Positions 40,592-49,745 of a DNA stretch of 53,116 bases are shown here, piece after piece. Every line of letters starts with the position of its first letter. Within the stretch, counting starts at the first letter, position 1. Source of the DNA: Candidatus Krumholzibacteriia bacterium (GTDB lineage Bacteria > Krumholzibacteriota > Krumholzibacteriia > LZORAL124-64-63); contig JADGDU010000029.1 in NCBI GenBank assembly GCA_016744705.1, positions 1-53,116 of the forward strand, in the 5' to 3' direction. The position numbers and the translations under genes are program-made. Under the pieces are notes generated by a model. That model was not told the DNA's origin, did not search any database, and saw nothing but the letters and a program-made list of their open reading frames with translations.

Positions 40592-41653
40592 TCAGCGGCG
40601 GAGGTCGGCGGAAGAATCCAGTTCAACCACAATGACATCCAGGTTCAGTTTCTTCTTTTGGCGCTGGGCTTCACTGCGTGCAAGAGCAGGATTATTGAAA
40701 GAGCCGAAACGCAGTTTGTACATAAATTGACCCATGGAGTCGCGCACTTCGGAAATTTCCAGTCCGGGCACTTGGTTTTGATGGGCTCTCTGAAATTCCA
40801 ATGCCAGCCCACGGTCGCTGAAGGCCCCCAGCTGGAGGGCGTACCGTCCAGCCGTTTCGTCCGGGGAACTGACCACTGTATCGACGACAGCAGAAGATGC
40901 CGAAGCGATCCGGGCCGAGTTGTCATCGTTTTCCTGTTGGAGAACGCGTCCAATTTCTACCAGCGCCAAACAGCCTGCAGACTCTGCTTTCAACTCATCC
41001 AGCAGATTCTGGGCAGCCTGGTCCTGACCATTGGCTCGTAAGGCTTTCCATTGTCCGGCTTTCAATCTGGAATATTCGTGAACGTTGGCATTCTTCTGCC
41101 CGGATTCAAAGTAGCGCAGGGCCAATTCCGGATCGTTGTTTTCCAGACCAATATCTCCCAAAAAATAACGGGCGGCGCCAAAGGCCTGGTCCCCCGGTTT
41201 TACGGAAGCCAGCATTTCCCGGGCTTTCTGAGTTTGTCCTGCCGCGCGATAAGTTAGTCCTGAAAGCAGATACACTTCACCGGGCATAGTTTGGGTCGAA
41301 TTCTCATGCAGTGCAGTAAGGATAAGATGAGCCTCTTGGTATTGTTTCCTGCTGAAATGGATTTGCGCCAACTGCATGGCCATGCCCACACGGGTTGATT
41401 CAGGAAGAGAGGGATCATCAATGCCGCTCTGCAGTAAAACAGTGGCCTGGTCTGGATCCTGAGACAGGCGCGCTCGCCAGAGGGTTTCCTCTCCCGGTTG
41501 CGCTCCTTCCCCTGCACCGACCAGACTTTGGCGGGCCTCATCATAACGGGCCTCACCAAACAAACCACTGACCTGTTGCAACCCGGCAAAAGTGGGCCAC
41601 CCCAAAGCGAGGAAGACCAAAAGTCCCGAAAATAATAGCAAGCGATGCTTCAA
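40592..41653 (-). CDS. Exported TPR protein with C-terminal SPOR domain
   Basis: 353 residues from a TTG with GGAGG nine bases upstream. An N-terminal hydrophobic segment (LLLFSGLLVFLALGWPTFA) is a signal peptide or anchor. Residues about 25-245 form TPR-like helical repeats (YDEARQSLVGAG, KQYQEAHLILTALHE, NNDPELALRYFESGQ). The SPOR domain at about 268-346 (YALQLGAFSDRGLALEFQ, YKLRFGSF) binds septal denuded peptidoglycan, so a cell-division or envelope-maintenance role is inferred. It lies between lapB and mutS. Confidence 0.8.
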   Translation of the reverse strand: MKHRLLLFSGLLVFLALGWPTFAGLQQVSGLFGEARYDEARQSLVGAGEGAQPGEETLWRARLSQDPDQATVLLQSGIDDPSLPESTRVGMAMQLAQIHFSRKQYQEAHLILTALHENSTQTMPGEVYLLSGLTYRAAGQTQKAREMLASVKPGDQAFGAARYFLGDIGLENNDPELALRYFESGQKNANVHEYSRLKAGQWKALRANGQDQAAQNLLDELKAESAGCLALVEIGRVLQQENDDNSARIASASSAVVDTVVSSPDETAGRYALQLGAFSDRGLALEFQRAHQNQVPGLEISEVRDSMGQFMYKLRFGSFNNPALARSEAQRQKKKLNLDVIVVELDSSADLRR

Positions 41654-41658
41654 GTGTC

Positions 41659-42831
41659 TTAGCCTCCGGGCGTTGTTACGGGGCGGGCTTCATAAGAATC
41701 AAAGGAATGACATTGGGGACAGAACCACCGGATGTCATCATCCTGTTGAGCGCAGACTCGACAGCGCCAGTTGTGGTTTTCAACGGGCATATCCAGGACT
41801 GTCCAAATTCGGGAAAAATCGGCAGCAGGTTCATCATTGACGAGAATCTTCAACATGGGAGCAGCTTCGTTAGGTGTGAAGCCGCCATGGCCCGTTTTGG
41901 ATTCCAACAGGTTCAGGGCTTTGCTTCGGTCCCCAAGTTTTTCATAAAGCAGGGCTAAGTCAATCCACAGTGAGGGGGGTGCATGTTCTGATTGGCAGGC
42001 ACGCTCCAGAATGGGCACTGTGCGGGAATATTGCCCTGAGGCTAAAAGCACATGTTGCAAAACTGGCAGAAAGAGAGACAACTCCTGGGGGCTGTCAAAG
42101 AGGTCTTGGGAAGCCAGAGTTAAGGCTTTGCCTGGGTCGTTATCAAAAGCGGCCAGCATGGCTTTCACCAAGGTGACACGTGTTTGGGCTTCAGGAAATT
42201 TCTTCAAATCCCTGAGGCGAGGGCTGGCTTCACTGAACTGGCCAGCCCGCACGTGCATCATGGCACGGTCCAGTTGGTAGGAGGAATACGCCTGAGCAAA
42301 CCAGGGTTTGTCAGCTTCCGGAACTGCTTTGATGCCGTGCTTCAGGGAGCGGGCGGCTTCGGGTTGGTTGTCCATGCCGTGCCAATGCCGAAAACGTGCT
42401 TTCCAGTACTGTGCTTTATTGGACGCATCGCGTACCAGAGTGTCCAATACGTTCTTGGCGTCTTCCCATTTTTGAAGCTCCAGGAGGTCTTCAGTCAGAG
42501 CCAGTCCCACGGTCACTTTTTTGGATCGTGAGAGGCCATCTCTCACTGTCAGGCCGCGATGCAGAACAGCAGCCCGACCTGGATCACCCTGCAGCCGCAG
42601 GAGATTGCCCAATTGCAAATATGGATCAATGGATGACGGATGGTCTTGTACCAGGTCACGTAGCAAATCGGTGGCACCTTTGAGGTCTCCATCGAGCCAC
42701 AATTCGAGAGCTTGATGGTAACGGTCTTCAGGGGCGGTCTTTTGACCTGGATCTTTCAGGGTGTGCCAGATGTAATAAACCACGACACCCAGGAAGATCA
42801 GTCCCACTATCCAGGGTAGGAAGTCAGTCAC
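41659..42831 (-). CDS. lapB: LapB-like TPR protein with zinc ribbon
   Basis: 390 residues from a GTG overlapping the lapA stop by 8 bases. Layout matches E. coli LapB (YciM, 389 residues): an N-terminal anchor helix (LPWIVGLIFLGVVVYYIW), TPR repeats over about residues 35-330 and a rubredoxin-like C-terminal zinc site, Cys357-x2-Cys360 and Cys371-x2-Cys374. In E. coli LapB presents LpxC to FtsH and tunes LPS synthesis; the same role is inferred here because lapA precedes it and lptE is elsewhere in the window. Confidence 0.85.
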   Translation of the reverse strand: MTDFLPWIVGLIFLGVVVYYIWHTLKDPGQKTAPEDRYHQALELWLDGDLKGATDLLRDLVQDHPSSIDPYLQLGNLLRLQGDPGRAAVLHRGLTVRDGLSRSKKVTVGLALTEDLLELQKWEDAKNVLDTLVRDASNKAQYWKARFRHWHGMDNQPEAARSLKHGIKAVPEADKPWFAQAYSSYQLDRAMMHVRAGQFSEASPRLRDLKKFPEAQTRVTLVKAMLAAFDNDPGKALTLASQDLFDSPQELSLFLPVLQHVLLASGQYSRTVPILERACQSEHAPPSLWIDLALLYEKLGDRSKALNLLESKTGHGGFTPNEAAPMLKILVNDEPAADFSRIWTVLDMPVENHNWRCRVCAQQDDDIRWFCPQCHSFDSYEARPVTTPGG

Positions 42832-43165
42832 TGCCGTCCACCTTTACGTTTTGAACGGAGGTCTCAGCCCCATTGGTTTCCCGTAAAGGCAGAGTGCGCA
42901 ATTCATTGATTTCGCGATCTTTGGCTGCCACTTCATTTTTCAATTGCGAAATGGTGCGTTGGAATTTGAATTCCCGCAGGGCGGCCAAAAAGAAGCTGGA
43001 GACAAAACCAATCAGGAAGCAGACGGCCACCACCCAATAAATGGAGAGCTGCAGAAATTGGTGCCCAAAGAAATTGAGGTCAACAACCTGCCCGCTGTTC
43101 GTGACAAAGAAATAGACCAAGACAAAGAGCAGAACCAGAAAAGTCAGTCCACGGAAAATCCACAC
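42824..43165 (-). CDS. lapA: LapA-like (DUF1049) inner-membrane protein
   Basis: 113 residues from a GTG with AAGGGG seven bases upstream. Two membrane helices (LTFLVLLFVLVYFFV and LSIYWVVAVCFLIGFVSSFF) flank the family segment TNSGQVVDLNFFG, followed by a short coiled-coil (SQLKNEVAAKDREINEL). The lapA-lapB order and overlap match E. coli yciS-yciM. LapA is the membrane partner of LapB in LPS regulation. Confidence 0.85.
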   Translation of the reverse strand: MWIFRGLTFLVLLFVLVYFFVTNSGQVVDLNFFGHQFLQLSIYWVVAVCFLIGFVSSFFLAALREFKFQRTISQLKNEVAAKDREINELRTLPLRETNGAETSVQNVKVDGSD

Positions 43166-43208
43166 GATAAAACCCCTTGGTATTCCGGTAATCCGGAAAA
43201 AGTTAGGA

Positions 43209-44582
43209 TCACTCCACAGTCAAAAACGTGGTGTTGTTAAATCCGGTGATGACGGCTGAAACCTCATCCCCAATTTTCTGGTGATCATCGGCCACCAGGA
43301 ATTTACGGTTGTTGGCTGTACGCACCCTCCAGAAACCTTTTTGACGGGCGGCGGTTTCTACGATGCCAGTCCAGGTTTCTCCAACCTGCCGGGTGGCTTC
43401 AGTGTTCCATATTTCTTCCTGGAGGGAAAGAATTCCAGCCAATCGTCGTTTCTTCTCGTCGAGACTGACGTTATCAGCCAACTTAGCGGCGGGAACACCC
43501 GGACGTTCGCTGTATTTGAACGAGAATATTTGATCGTACTTTACCAATCGCAGAATCTCAAGGGTAGCTTGAAAATCCTCTTCAGTTTCACCAGGAAATC
43601 CGACAATGATGTCGGTGCTAAAGGTAGCCCCGGGAATGGCCTTACGGGCGTAATCCACCATGTCCAGGTATTCTTCCCGTTTGTATAGGCGTTTCATACG
43701 CTTGAGAATGGCGTTGCTGCCACTCTGGATGGGCAAATGCAACCACGGACAGACTTTTTCCAGTGAACCGATAGCATCCATGGTGTGGGGATGCATATCT
43801 TTGGGATGGCCCGTTAAAAACCTGATGCGCTCCAGGCCGTCAATATCGGAAACCCTTTCCAGCAGGGCGGCAAAATCCAAATTCTTCTGCCAATTGTAGG
43901 CGGTCACATTCTGGCCTAAAAGAGTCACTTCCTGGGCACCGGAATCCACTAAGGATCGAATCTCAGCTTCAATGGCCTCGGGAGATTTTTCTGACTGCGG
44001 CCCCCTGGTGTAGGGAACGATGCAGTAGGTGCATTTGTAATCGCATCCCTTGTGGATGGTGACCAGGTGGCTGTTGTTGACAGGGTACAAAGAGGGCGGG
44101 GCCACATAGTGCGCATCGTTCCGATGGCCGGTGGCCGTGAGTTTGCGATGTTTTGTCGGGGATGATTTTGTTAAGTCCGCCAGCAAAGCGGGCAGTTTAT
44201 CATAACTGTCCACTCCCACCACCAAATCAACTCGGTTGACACCTTTGTGCAGTTCATTGCCCAGGCGTTCGGCCATGCAGCCACAAATGCCAATGTTGAC
44301 CGGAGGCAAATCAGCATTTCGCCGCTGCCGTCTGATCTCCCCCACTCGGCTCGTGATTTTATGTTCCGCCAATTCCCTGATGCTGCATGTGTTCAACAGT
44401 ACAACATCGGCATCGTAAATGTTGGGGGCAGCTTCAAAGCCATCATTCTCCAAAAGGCCATTGATGGCTTGGCTATCATAGGCGTTCATCTGGCAACCGT
44501 AGGTCTCAATAAAGACGCGGCAACCATTGCCAGTGTCCGACGGCGGGGTCATGGCTTTGAGTTCGTTTTGAAAATCAGCCAT
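43209..44582 (-). CDS. miaB: tRNA-2-methylthio-N6-dimethylallyladenosine synthase
   Basis: 457 residues, with AAGGAG eight bases before the ATG. Radical SAM methylthiotransferase converting i6A37 to ms2i6A37. Order: UPF0004 domain (VFIETYGCQMNAYDSQ, NTCSIRELAEHK, GICGCMAERLG), radical SAM motif GCDYKCTYCIVPYTRG, and C-terminal TRAM domain ending in FNNTTFLTVE. Overlaps mtaB by 8 bases. The substrate is produced by MiaA in this window. Confidence 0.97.
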   Translation of the reverse strand: MADFQNELKAMTPPSDTGNGCRVFIETYGCQMNAYDSQAINGLLENDGFEAAPNIYDADVVLLNTCSIRELAEHKITSRVGEIRRQRRNADLPPVNIGICGCMAERLGNELHKGVNRVDLVVGVDSYDKLPALLADLTKSSPTKHRKLTATGHRNDAHYVAPPSLYPVNNSHLVTIHKGCDYKCTYCIVPYTRGPQSEKSPEAIEAEIRSLVDSGAQEVTLLGQNVTAYNWQKNLDFAALLERVSDIDGLERIRFLTGHPKDMHPHTMDAIGSLEKVCPWLHLPIQSGSNAILKRMKRLYKREEYLDMVDYARKAIPGATFSTDIIVGFPGETEEDFQATLEILRLVKYDQIFSFKYSERPGVPAAKLADNVSLDEKKRRLAGILSLQEEIWNTEATRQVGETWTGIVETAARQKGFWRVRTANNRKFLVADDHQKIGDEVSAVITGFNNTTFLTVE

Positions 44583-45972
44583 GGGATGCTTCTCCTTGGG
44601 CTTCTTGAATAACTTGAGTGACTTTGCCGTGCAACTTGCCGGCTATCATTTCCTCAATTTTTACCTGGGCCAGAGTGCCTCCAGGAAGATTGTCGGAGAT
44701 CAGCACAGTGGCGTAATTATCAGTGGTGGCATTGCGCAATCCCTCTTGGTCTCCTTCAGATTCGACGACCACTTCCCGTACACTGCCAATGAGATTTCGC
44801 TCGAAACGATCTTTCTTCTCGTCGGCCAATTTGCGTAAAATGGCACTGCGTCGGCTGATGGTTTCAGGATGCACCTGGTCTGCCATGTCCGCAGCCGGGG
44901 TGCCTGGCCGAGGTGAGAAACGGAAGACATGAAGGTAACTGAATTCTAACTCTTCCACCATGCGCCGAGTCTCTTCAAATTCCTCATCCGTTTCACCGGG
45001 AAAGCCTACAATGATGTCAGCGCCGATGCCAAAATGAGGCACAGTGGACGCCACCTGGCGCATGGCCTCCCAGGCTTTTTCACTGCGATAAGGACGCTTC
45101 ATGCGTTTGAGAACCGAAGAACTACCACTTTGCAAACTGATGTGCAGGTGGGGTCGCAGATTGGAATTCGTCCGGTACATTTCCAAAAGTTCAGCACTGA
45201 CTTCGTTGGGATGAATGCTGCTGAGCCGGATGCGCAACTGAGGGAAATTTTTCAGACATTTTTCCAACAAATTGACCAAAGGTTGCTTAGGTGAGAGATC
45301 GCGCCCATAGCCCCCCAGATGGATGCCCGCCAGAATGGTTTCAGGGTATCCAGCGTCCACCAGTTTCTGCAGTTGATCCATCACATCCTGTTCGGTGCGG
45401 GATCTCCCTGGACCACGAGCTTGCCAAATCAGGCAATAGGTGCAACGCAGGTTGCAGCCATCCTGAATTTTAACGAAGGCACGGCTGCGGCCACTGAAGC
45501 TGTCAATCAATGGGGAGTCAAAAACGGGATGGTCTTCAAAATCCTGAACGGCCAAAAGGGGATGATCGGCACCCAAAACCTGGGGTAACCATTGGGCCAC
45601 ATCATCCTTGGTAGTATTGCCCACCACGCCATCAATTTCTTCTACTTTGGCCAACGCCTCAGGCTGAGTTTGGGCATAGCAGCCGGCCACCACCACCTTG
45701 GCGTTGGGGTGACGGCGTTTGGCTTGGCGTGCCAAGCGGCGGCATTCCTGATCCGCTTTACCCGTGACTGTGCAACTGTTCAATACATACACATGGGCCT
45801 CTTCTTGCCAGGGCACAATTTCAACAGCAAACTGGCCTGCCATGGCTGTTTTCATGCCTTCGGTATCGTATTGGTTCAGGCGGCAACCCAAAGTCCAGAA
45901 GGCCACCTTCACAGCCTGGTCTGATGACTCATTGGTGCCGATGGATGTCAGTTGTTGCAATTGCTCACTCAT
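44575..45972 (-). CDS. mtaB: tRNA t6A37 methylthiotransferase MtaB
   Basis: 465 residues from the ATG at 45972 (GAGG eight bases upstream). MiaB-like radical SAM enzyme making ms2t6A37. The UPF0004 segment FWTLGCRLNQYDTEGM with NSCTVTGKADQE and AGCYAQTQPE distinguishes MtaB from MiaB, followed by CNLRCTYCLIWQARG with the SAM cysteines and a TRAM domain. Neighbouring miaB is a paralogue. It starts only 38 bases past the rpsA terminator. Confidence 0.93.
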   Translation of the reverse strand: MSEQLQQLTSIGTNESSDQAVKVAFWTLGCRLNQYDTEGMKTAMAGQFAVEIVPWQEEAHVYVLNSCTVTGKADQECRRLARQAKRRHPNAKVVVAGCYAQTQPEALAKVEEIDGVVGNTTKDDVAQWLPQVLGADHPLLAVQDFEDHPVFDSPLIDSFSGRSRAFVKIQDGCNLRCTYCLIWQARGPGRSRTEQDVMDQLQKLVDAGYPETILAGIHLGGYGRDLSPKQPLVNLLEKCLKNFPQLRIRLSSIHPNEVSAELLEMYRTNSNLRPHLHISLQSGSSSVLKRMKRPYRSEKAWEAMRQVASTVPHFGIGADIIVGFPGETDEEFEETRRMVEELEFSYLHVFRFSPRPGTPAADMADQVHPETISRRSAILRKLADEKKDRFERNLIGSVREVVVESEGDQEGLRNATTDNYATVLISDNLPGGTLAQVKIEEMIAGKLHGKVTQVIQEAQGEASHG

Positions 45973-46010
45973 CAAAAAAACCTCATCGCCCGGATTTCAA
46001 ATCCGTATAT

Positions 46011-46048
46011 AAATAAAGAGGGACGGGGTTAAAAACCCCCGCCCCTCT
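46011..46048 (-). terminator. Intrinsic terminator of rpsA
   Basis: AGAGGGACGGGG (46017-46028) pairs with CCCCGCCCCTCT around a T/A-rich loop, with one A-C mismatch. Read on the minus strand it is followed by TTTATTTA. It separates rpsA from mtaB. Confidence 0.75.
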
Positions 46049-46085
46049 CACAGGCGGAACCACGATCATGGAAATGATCGGTGTT

Positions 46086-48143
46086 CTATTCGCTTTTCTT
46101 TTCTTCTTCTTCTTCTTCGACTTCAGCTTCAGGAGCAGCTGCTTCTTCAGCAGGAGCTTCTTCGGCTGCTTCAGCTGCTTCTGCAGCTTCGGCAGCAGCC
46201 ACTTCAGCCATGGCCTCTTCCTTCAAGTCCTCAAAGCCGTCGCCTTCGATGGCAGCTTTAGCTTCGGCTTCTTCAGCCTGTTGGTCAGCCAAAACAACAT
46301 CTTCAAGGCGAGGATGGTTCTCGATGAAAGCTTCCAGGACATCGTCGCCGTCGTCCTTCAAGCGGTCGCCGATGGAAAGTACGATGCGGCGGTTTTCGGT
46401 GTCCATTTTGATCACCTTCACCAGCACTTCTTCGCCTTCCTTCAGGTAGTACTGAGGCTTGTCCAGCTTAGGAATACCAAGGTGTCCCAGAGGCACGAAG
46501 CCTTCCAGGTCATCGCCCATGGCTACGATCACACCGTGATCCAGCATGCGGCTGATGGCACCTTCGAGCTCACGCCCGATGGGGTACTCTTCGGCCAGGG
46601 TAGGCCAAGGATTTTCATGCATCTGTTTGATACCCAGGCTGATGCGGCGTTTGTTGGCGTCGATGTCGAGGATCTGCACCTTGACTTCGTCTCCACGCTT
46701 GAGCAGCTCTTTGGGGTGACGCACGCGGCGGGTCCAGCTCATATCGGAGATGTGAACCAGTCCGTCAATTCCCTCTTCTACTTCAACGAAGGCACCAAAG
46801 TCGGTCAGGTTGCGCACCTTGCCAACGATGGTGGAACCCACGGGGTAGCGTTCGATGAGGGTCAACCAGGGATCGCTCTCGCATTGCTTGAGGCCCAGGC
46901 TGATTTTCTCATTCTGCTTGTCAATTTTGAGCACCATCACGTCAACTTCGTCGCCAATGCTGACAACTTTGCTGGGGTGCTTGATGTGGCGGGTCCAGCT
47001 CATCTCACTGATGTGGATGAGACCTTCAACGCCTTTTTCAAGTTCCACGAAGGCACCGTAGTTGGTGATGGAGACCACGCGACCACGCACGATGCTCTCT
47101 TCGGGGTACTTTGCTTCCACGTCATCCCAGGGGTAGTTCTGAAGTTGTTTCAGACCCAGGCTGATGCGTTCGCGTTGTTCTTCAAAGTCGAGAACCTTGA
47201 CTTCGATTTCCTGGCCAATAGCCACCACTTCGCTTGGGTGCGTGACGCGTCCCCAGCTCAAGTCGGTGATGTGCAGCAGGCCGTCGATGCCGCCGAGGTC
47301 CACAAAGGCACCAAAGTCGGTGATGTTTTTGACAACACCCATACGGACTTGGCCTTTTTCCAACTCGGAGATCAGGCTGCGTTTTTTCTCTTCGCGCTCC
47401 ATCTCGAGAACGATTCGACGAGAAACGACAACGTTCCGCCGGCGCTTGTTCTTCTTGATGATGCGGCAGTTGATCTCTTCGCCGATCATATCTTCCAGGT
47501 TTGGAACCTGGCGTAAGGCAACCTGGCTGCCGGGCAGGAATGTATCCACGCCCCACAACTTGACCACCAGTCCACCCTTGATCCGTCGGTCGACGATACC
47601 GGTGACGATGTCGCCAGCTTCGTGTGCAACCTTGATCTTGTCCCAGACTTTCAAGAAGTCTGCGCGTTCCTTGGACAGAACAACCAGGCCGTCCTGATTT
47701 TCGAGTTTTTCCAGGAACACATCAAACGTATCGCCTTCGGCAACGGCGTTGGCGCCGAATTCGTTCAGGTCGATGACGCCTTCACTCTTGAAGCCGATGT
47801 TCAGGAGCACTTCGTTTTCGCGAACTTCGATGACGGTACCGGGGAGAATCTGGCCTTCTTGAATGTCGGTCAGGGTCTCTTCGTACTGGTTCATCAAAGC
47901 CAGCATATCCTCAAAGCTCAGGTCGTCGCCTTCGCCCTCTTCCTCACGGAAGTCGAGGTTTACGATGGTATTAGGATCGTAAGCAGTGCTCAGCTTGGGT
48001 GCTGCGGGAGTAGGAATAACTTCAGCGGCCGAATAACGGTCCTCATCTGAGTTATCTTTCTCCGGGGTGTTGGATTTTTCCGAAGTGGGCGCAGCGGTTT
48101 CTTCGCGCTCTTCTTCGGAATCTGGATTTGGGTTGGTGGTCAT
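46086..48143 (-). CDS. rpsA: Ribosomal protein S1
   Basis: 685 residues from the ATG at 48143, which has AGGAGG nine bases upstream. Six S1 RNA-binding domains follow an N-terminal acidic/Ser-Thr-rich extension of about 85 residues; domains 3-5 carry the standard pattern ([38 protein letters not shown]). The C-terminal 70 residues are a low-complexity Ala/Glu tail ending [11 protein letters not shown]1 binds mRNA on the 30S subunit. Longer than E. coli S1 (557) because of both extensions. Confidence 0.95.
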   Translation of the reverse strand: MTTNPNPDSEEEREETAAPTSEKSNTPEKDNSDEDRYSAAEVIPTPAAPKLSTAYDPNTIVNLDFREEEGEGDDLSFEDMLALMNQYEETLTDIQEGQILPGTVIEVRENEVLLNIGFKSEGVIDLNEFGANAVAEGDTFDVFLEKLENQDGLVVLSKERADFLKVWDKIKVAHEAGDIVTGIVDRRIKGGLVVKLWGVDTFLPGSQVALRQVPNLEDMIGEEINCRIIKKNKRRRNVVVSRRIVLEMEREEKKRSLISELEKGQVRMGVVKNITDFGAFVDLGGIDGLLHITDLSWGRVTHPSEVVAIGQEIEVKVLDFEEQRERISLGLKQLQNYPWDDVEAKYPEESIVRGRVVSITNYGAFVELEKGVEGLIHISEMSWTRHIKHPSKVVSIGDEVDVMVLKIDKQNEKISLGLKQCESDPWLTLIERYPVGSTIVGKVRNLTDFGAFVEVEEGIDGLVHISDMSWTRRVRHPKELLKRGDEVKVQILDIDANKRRISLGIKQMHENPWPTLAEEYPIGRELEGAISRMLDHGVIVAMGDDLEGFVPLGHLGIPKLDKPQYYLKEGEEVLVKVIKMDTENRRIVLSIGDRLKDDGDDVLEAFIENHPRLEDVVLADQQAEEAEAKAAIEGDGFEDLKEEAMAEVAAAEAAEAAEAAEEAPAEEAAAPEAEVEEEEEEKKSE

Positions 48144-48268
48144 GAAAGATTGCCTCCTAGTGACAAAAATATACACGCCAGGACCTAAATGGTCCGGCGA
48201 GTGCGGAAACATAATGGGGTTAATGCCCGGACGCAAGGCGTTTTAAGGGGGTTTTGGTAGTGTATGGA

Positions 48269-49744
48269 CTATCGTCCGAAGACAATCTTTTCTCTAGCAG
48301 CCACTTTTTTCAATTGCCGGGCCCCCAGATCTTTTTCAAAATCTGTTTGGGGAGTGCGTTGGTAGCTCCGGTCCTGCATTTCCTCGAAGACTGCCAAGCA
48401 GAGATCAGCGATGCGTCGGCTGACCACTTTTCGGTCAAATTCCTCCAAAAGAGCCTCCAGGCCATGCCACCTTATGACTGGCCCATAATTGGATTCCAGT
48501 GGCGAAAGATCGGATCCCAGGGGTTTACGACCATGGGTGCCCCTTAAAAAGATAGGAACCATGGGTGCTCGGGTGGCCTGCACGAGGATCCCCAAGCCGT
48601 TGCGCACCGGCCCTGGATGACCAATGGCCCGGCGGGTGCCTTCAGGGAAAATTAGCAAATTATTCCCTTCAAGCAGTGATTTAGAGGCTTCGGCAAAGGC
48701 GTCTTTGTCAAAACTTTTCCGTTTGATGGGAATGCCATCAATGTAAAAGAGGAAAGAACCCAAAACCGGAATTTTAAAAAGGCTCTCTTTTGCCAATGTA
48801 TTGATTTTATAACGTCGAAAGGTGGACCCCACCAAAGGCGGGTCCCACAAACTGACATGATTGCAGGCCACAATACATCCGCTGGGAACCGCTTTTCCTG
48901 CGCTGTTGTATTCTTTCATACCAAAAAAACGGCTCACAGCATGAAAGAACGTAAATGGCAGGCGATATTTGAAAGGTATGGTTGGCCGGGATTTGGCATA
49001 GTCAGTATCTAATTCCAAATCCAGAGCTGGGTTGACCAGACAGGCCAGGGCGCAGGCATCGTTCTGTTGTTCCAGGCTCATGTGACTGCTGTCAATAACG
49101 TGGGCATCGGGACTGATGGCCAGAGGGCTGGTGGCCCGCTCGCTATCTTTCTTGTCGCGGATGGCCAAATCTTCCGTCAGATCATCCCGGCTGATTTCGT
49201 GGCCACGTTGTTGGTTTTGTTTGAATCGGCGATCAACTCGGGCTTCCAGAGAGGCATGTAGAAATACTTTTGATGTGGCCAAAGGGAAGACAACGCTACC
49301 AATATCGCGGCCCTCCATGACCACGCCCCCTCGTCGGCCGAGAATCTGTTGGTGCCGAACCATGATGGTGCGCACTTCAGGATGAGAGGCAACCAAGGAA
49401 ACCATGGCGTCAACTTCGGGTGCCCTGATGGCCGCCGAAACATCTTTGCCATCCCAGAAAACTGCAATTTCGCCACGTCCGGTTTTAAGCTCCAGATGGG
49501 CCTTACTGGCCAGACCCACCAGCACTTCTTCATTGGTGCAATCCACCGAGGCTTGTAGCGCGGCCAGGGTCAATGCCCGGTACATAGCTCCGGTATCGAT
49601 ATAAAGGAGATCAAATCTTTTGGCCAAGGCTTTGGCCGTGGTGCTTTTGCCTGACCCTGCTGGTCCATCGATGGCTATGACAGCATCGCGAGGAAGAATA
49701 TCGTCTTGGAGGTGGGCCCAGGCTTTGGGTATAAAATTACTCAT
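48269..49744 (-). CDS. Fusion of cytidylate kinase and 1-acylglycerol-3-phosphate acyltransferase
   Basis: 491 residues from the ATG at 49744, one base after the aroF stop; an in-frame start at 49804 lies inside aroF. Residues about 20-240 are Cmk: P-loop IDGPAGSGKSTTAK at 25-38, YIDTGAMYRALTL, EGRDIGSVVFP and RDKKDSERATSPL, phosphorylating CMP/dCMP. Residues about 255-460 are PlsC-like: acyl-transfer motif CNHVSLWD (His296, Asp301), FPEGTRR at 366-372 and a hydrophobic segment FKIPVLGSFLFYIDGIPI. No stop or frameshift separates them. The two genes are adjacent in other bacteria; here they form one chain. Confidence 0.92.
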   Translation of the reverse strand: MSNFIPKAWAHLQDDILPRDAVIAIDGPAGSGKSTTAKALAKRFDLLYIDTGAMYRALTLAALQASVDCTNEEVLVGLASKAHLELKTGRGEIAVFWDGKDVSAAIRAPEVDAMVSLVASHPEVRTIMVRHQQILGRRGGVVMEGRDIGSVVFPLATSKVFLHASLEARVDRRFKQNQQRGHEISRDDLTEDLAIRDKKDSERATSPLAISPDAHVIDSSHMSLEQQNDACALACLVNPALDLELDTDYAKSRPTIPFKYRLPFTFFHAVSRFFGMKEYNSAGKAVPSGCIVACNHVSLWDPPLVGSTFRRYKINTLAKESLFKIPVLGSFLFYIDGIPIKRKSFDKDAFAEASKSLLEGNNLLIFPEGTRRAIGHPGPVRNGLGILVQATRAPMVPIFLRGTHGRKPLGSDLSPLESNYGPVIRWHGLEALLEEFDRKVVSRRIADLCLAVFEEMQDRSYQRTPQTDFEKDLGARQLKKVAAREKIVFGR

Positions 49745-49745
49745 T

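Noticed and set aside
46068..47516. A 482-codon plus-strand open frame opposite rpsA
   Set aside because: It is antisense to the S1 domains, rich in Phe, His and Val in the way complements of S1 repeats are, and has no ribosome-binding site or domain.
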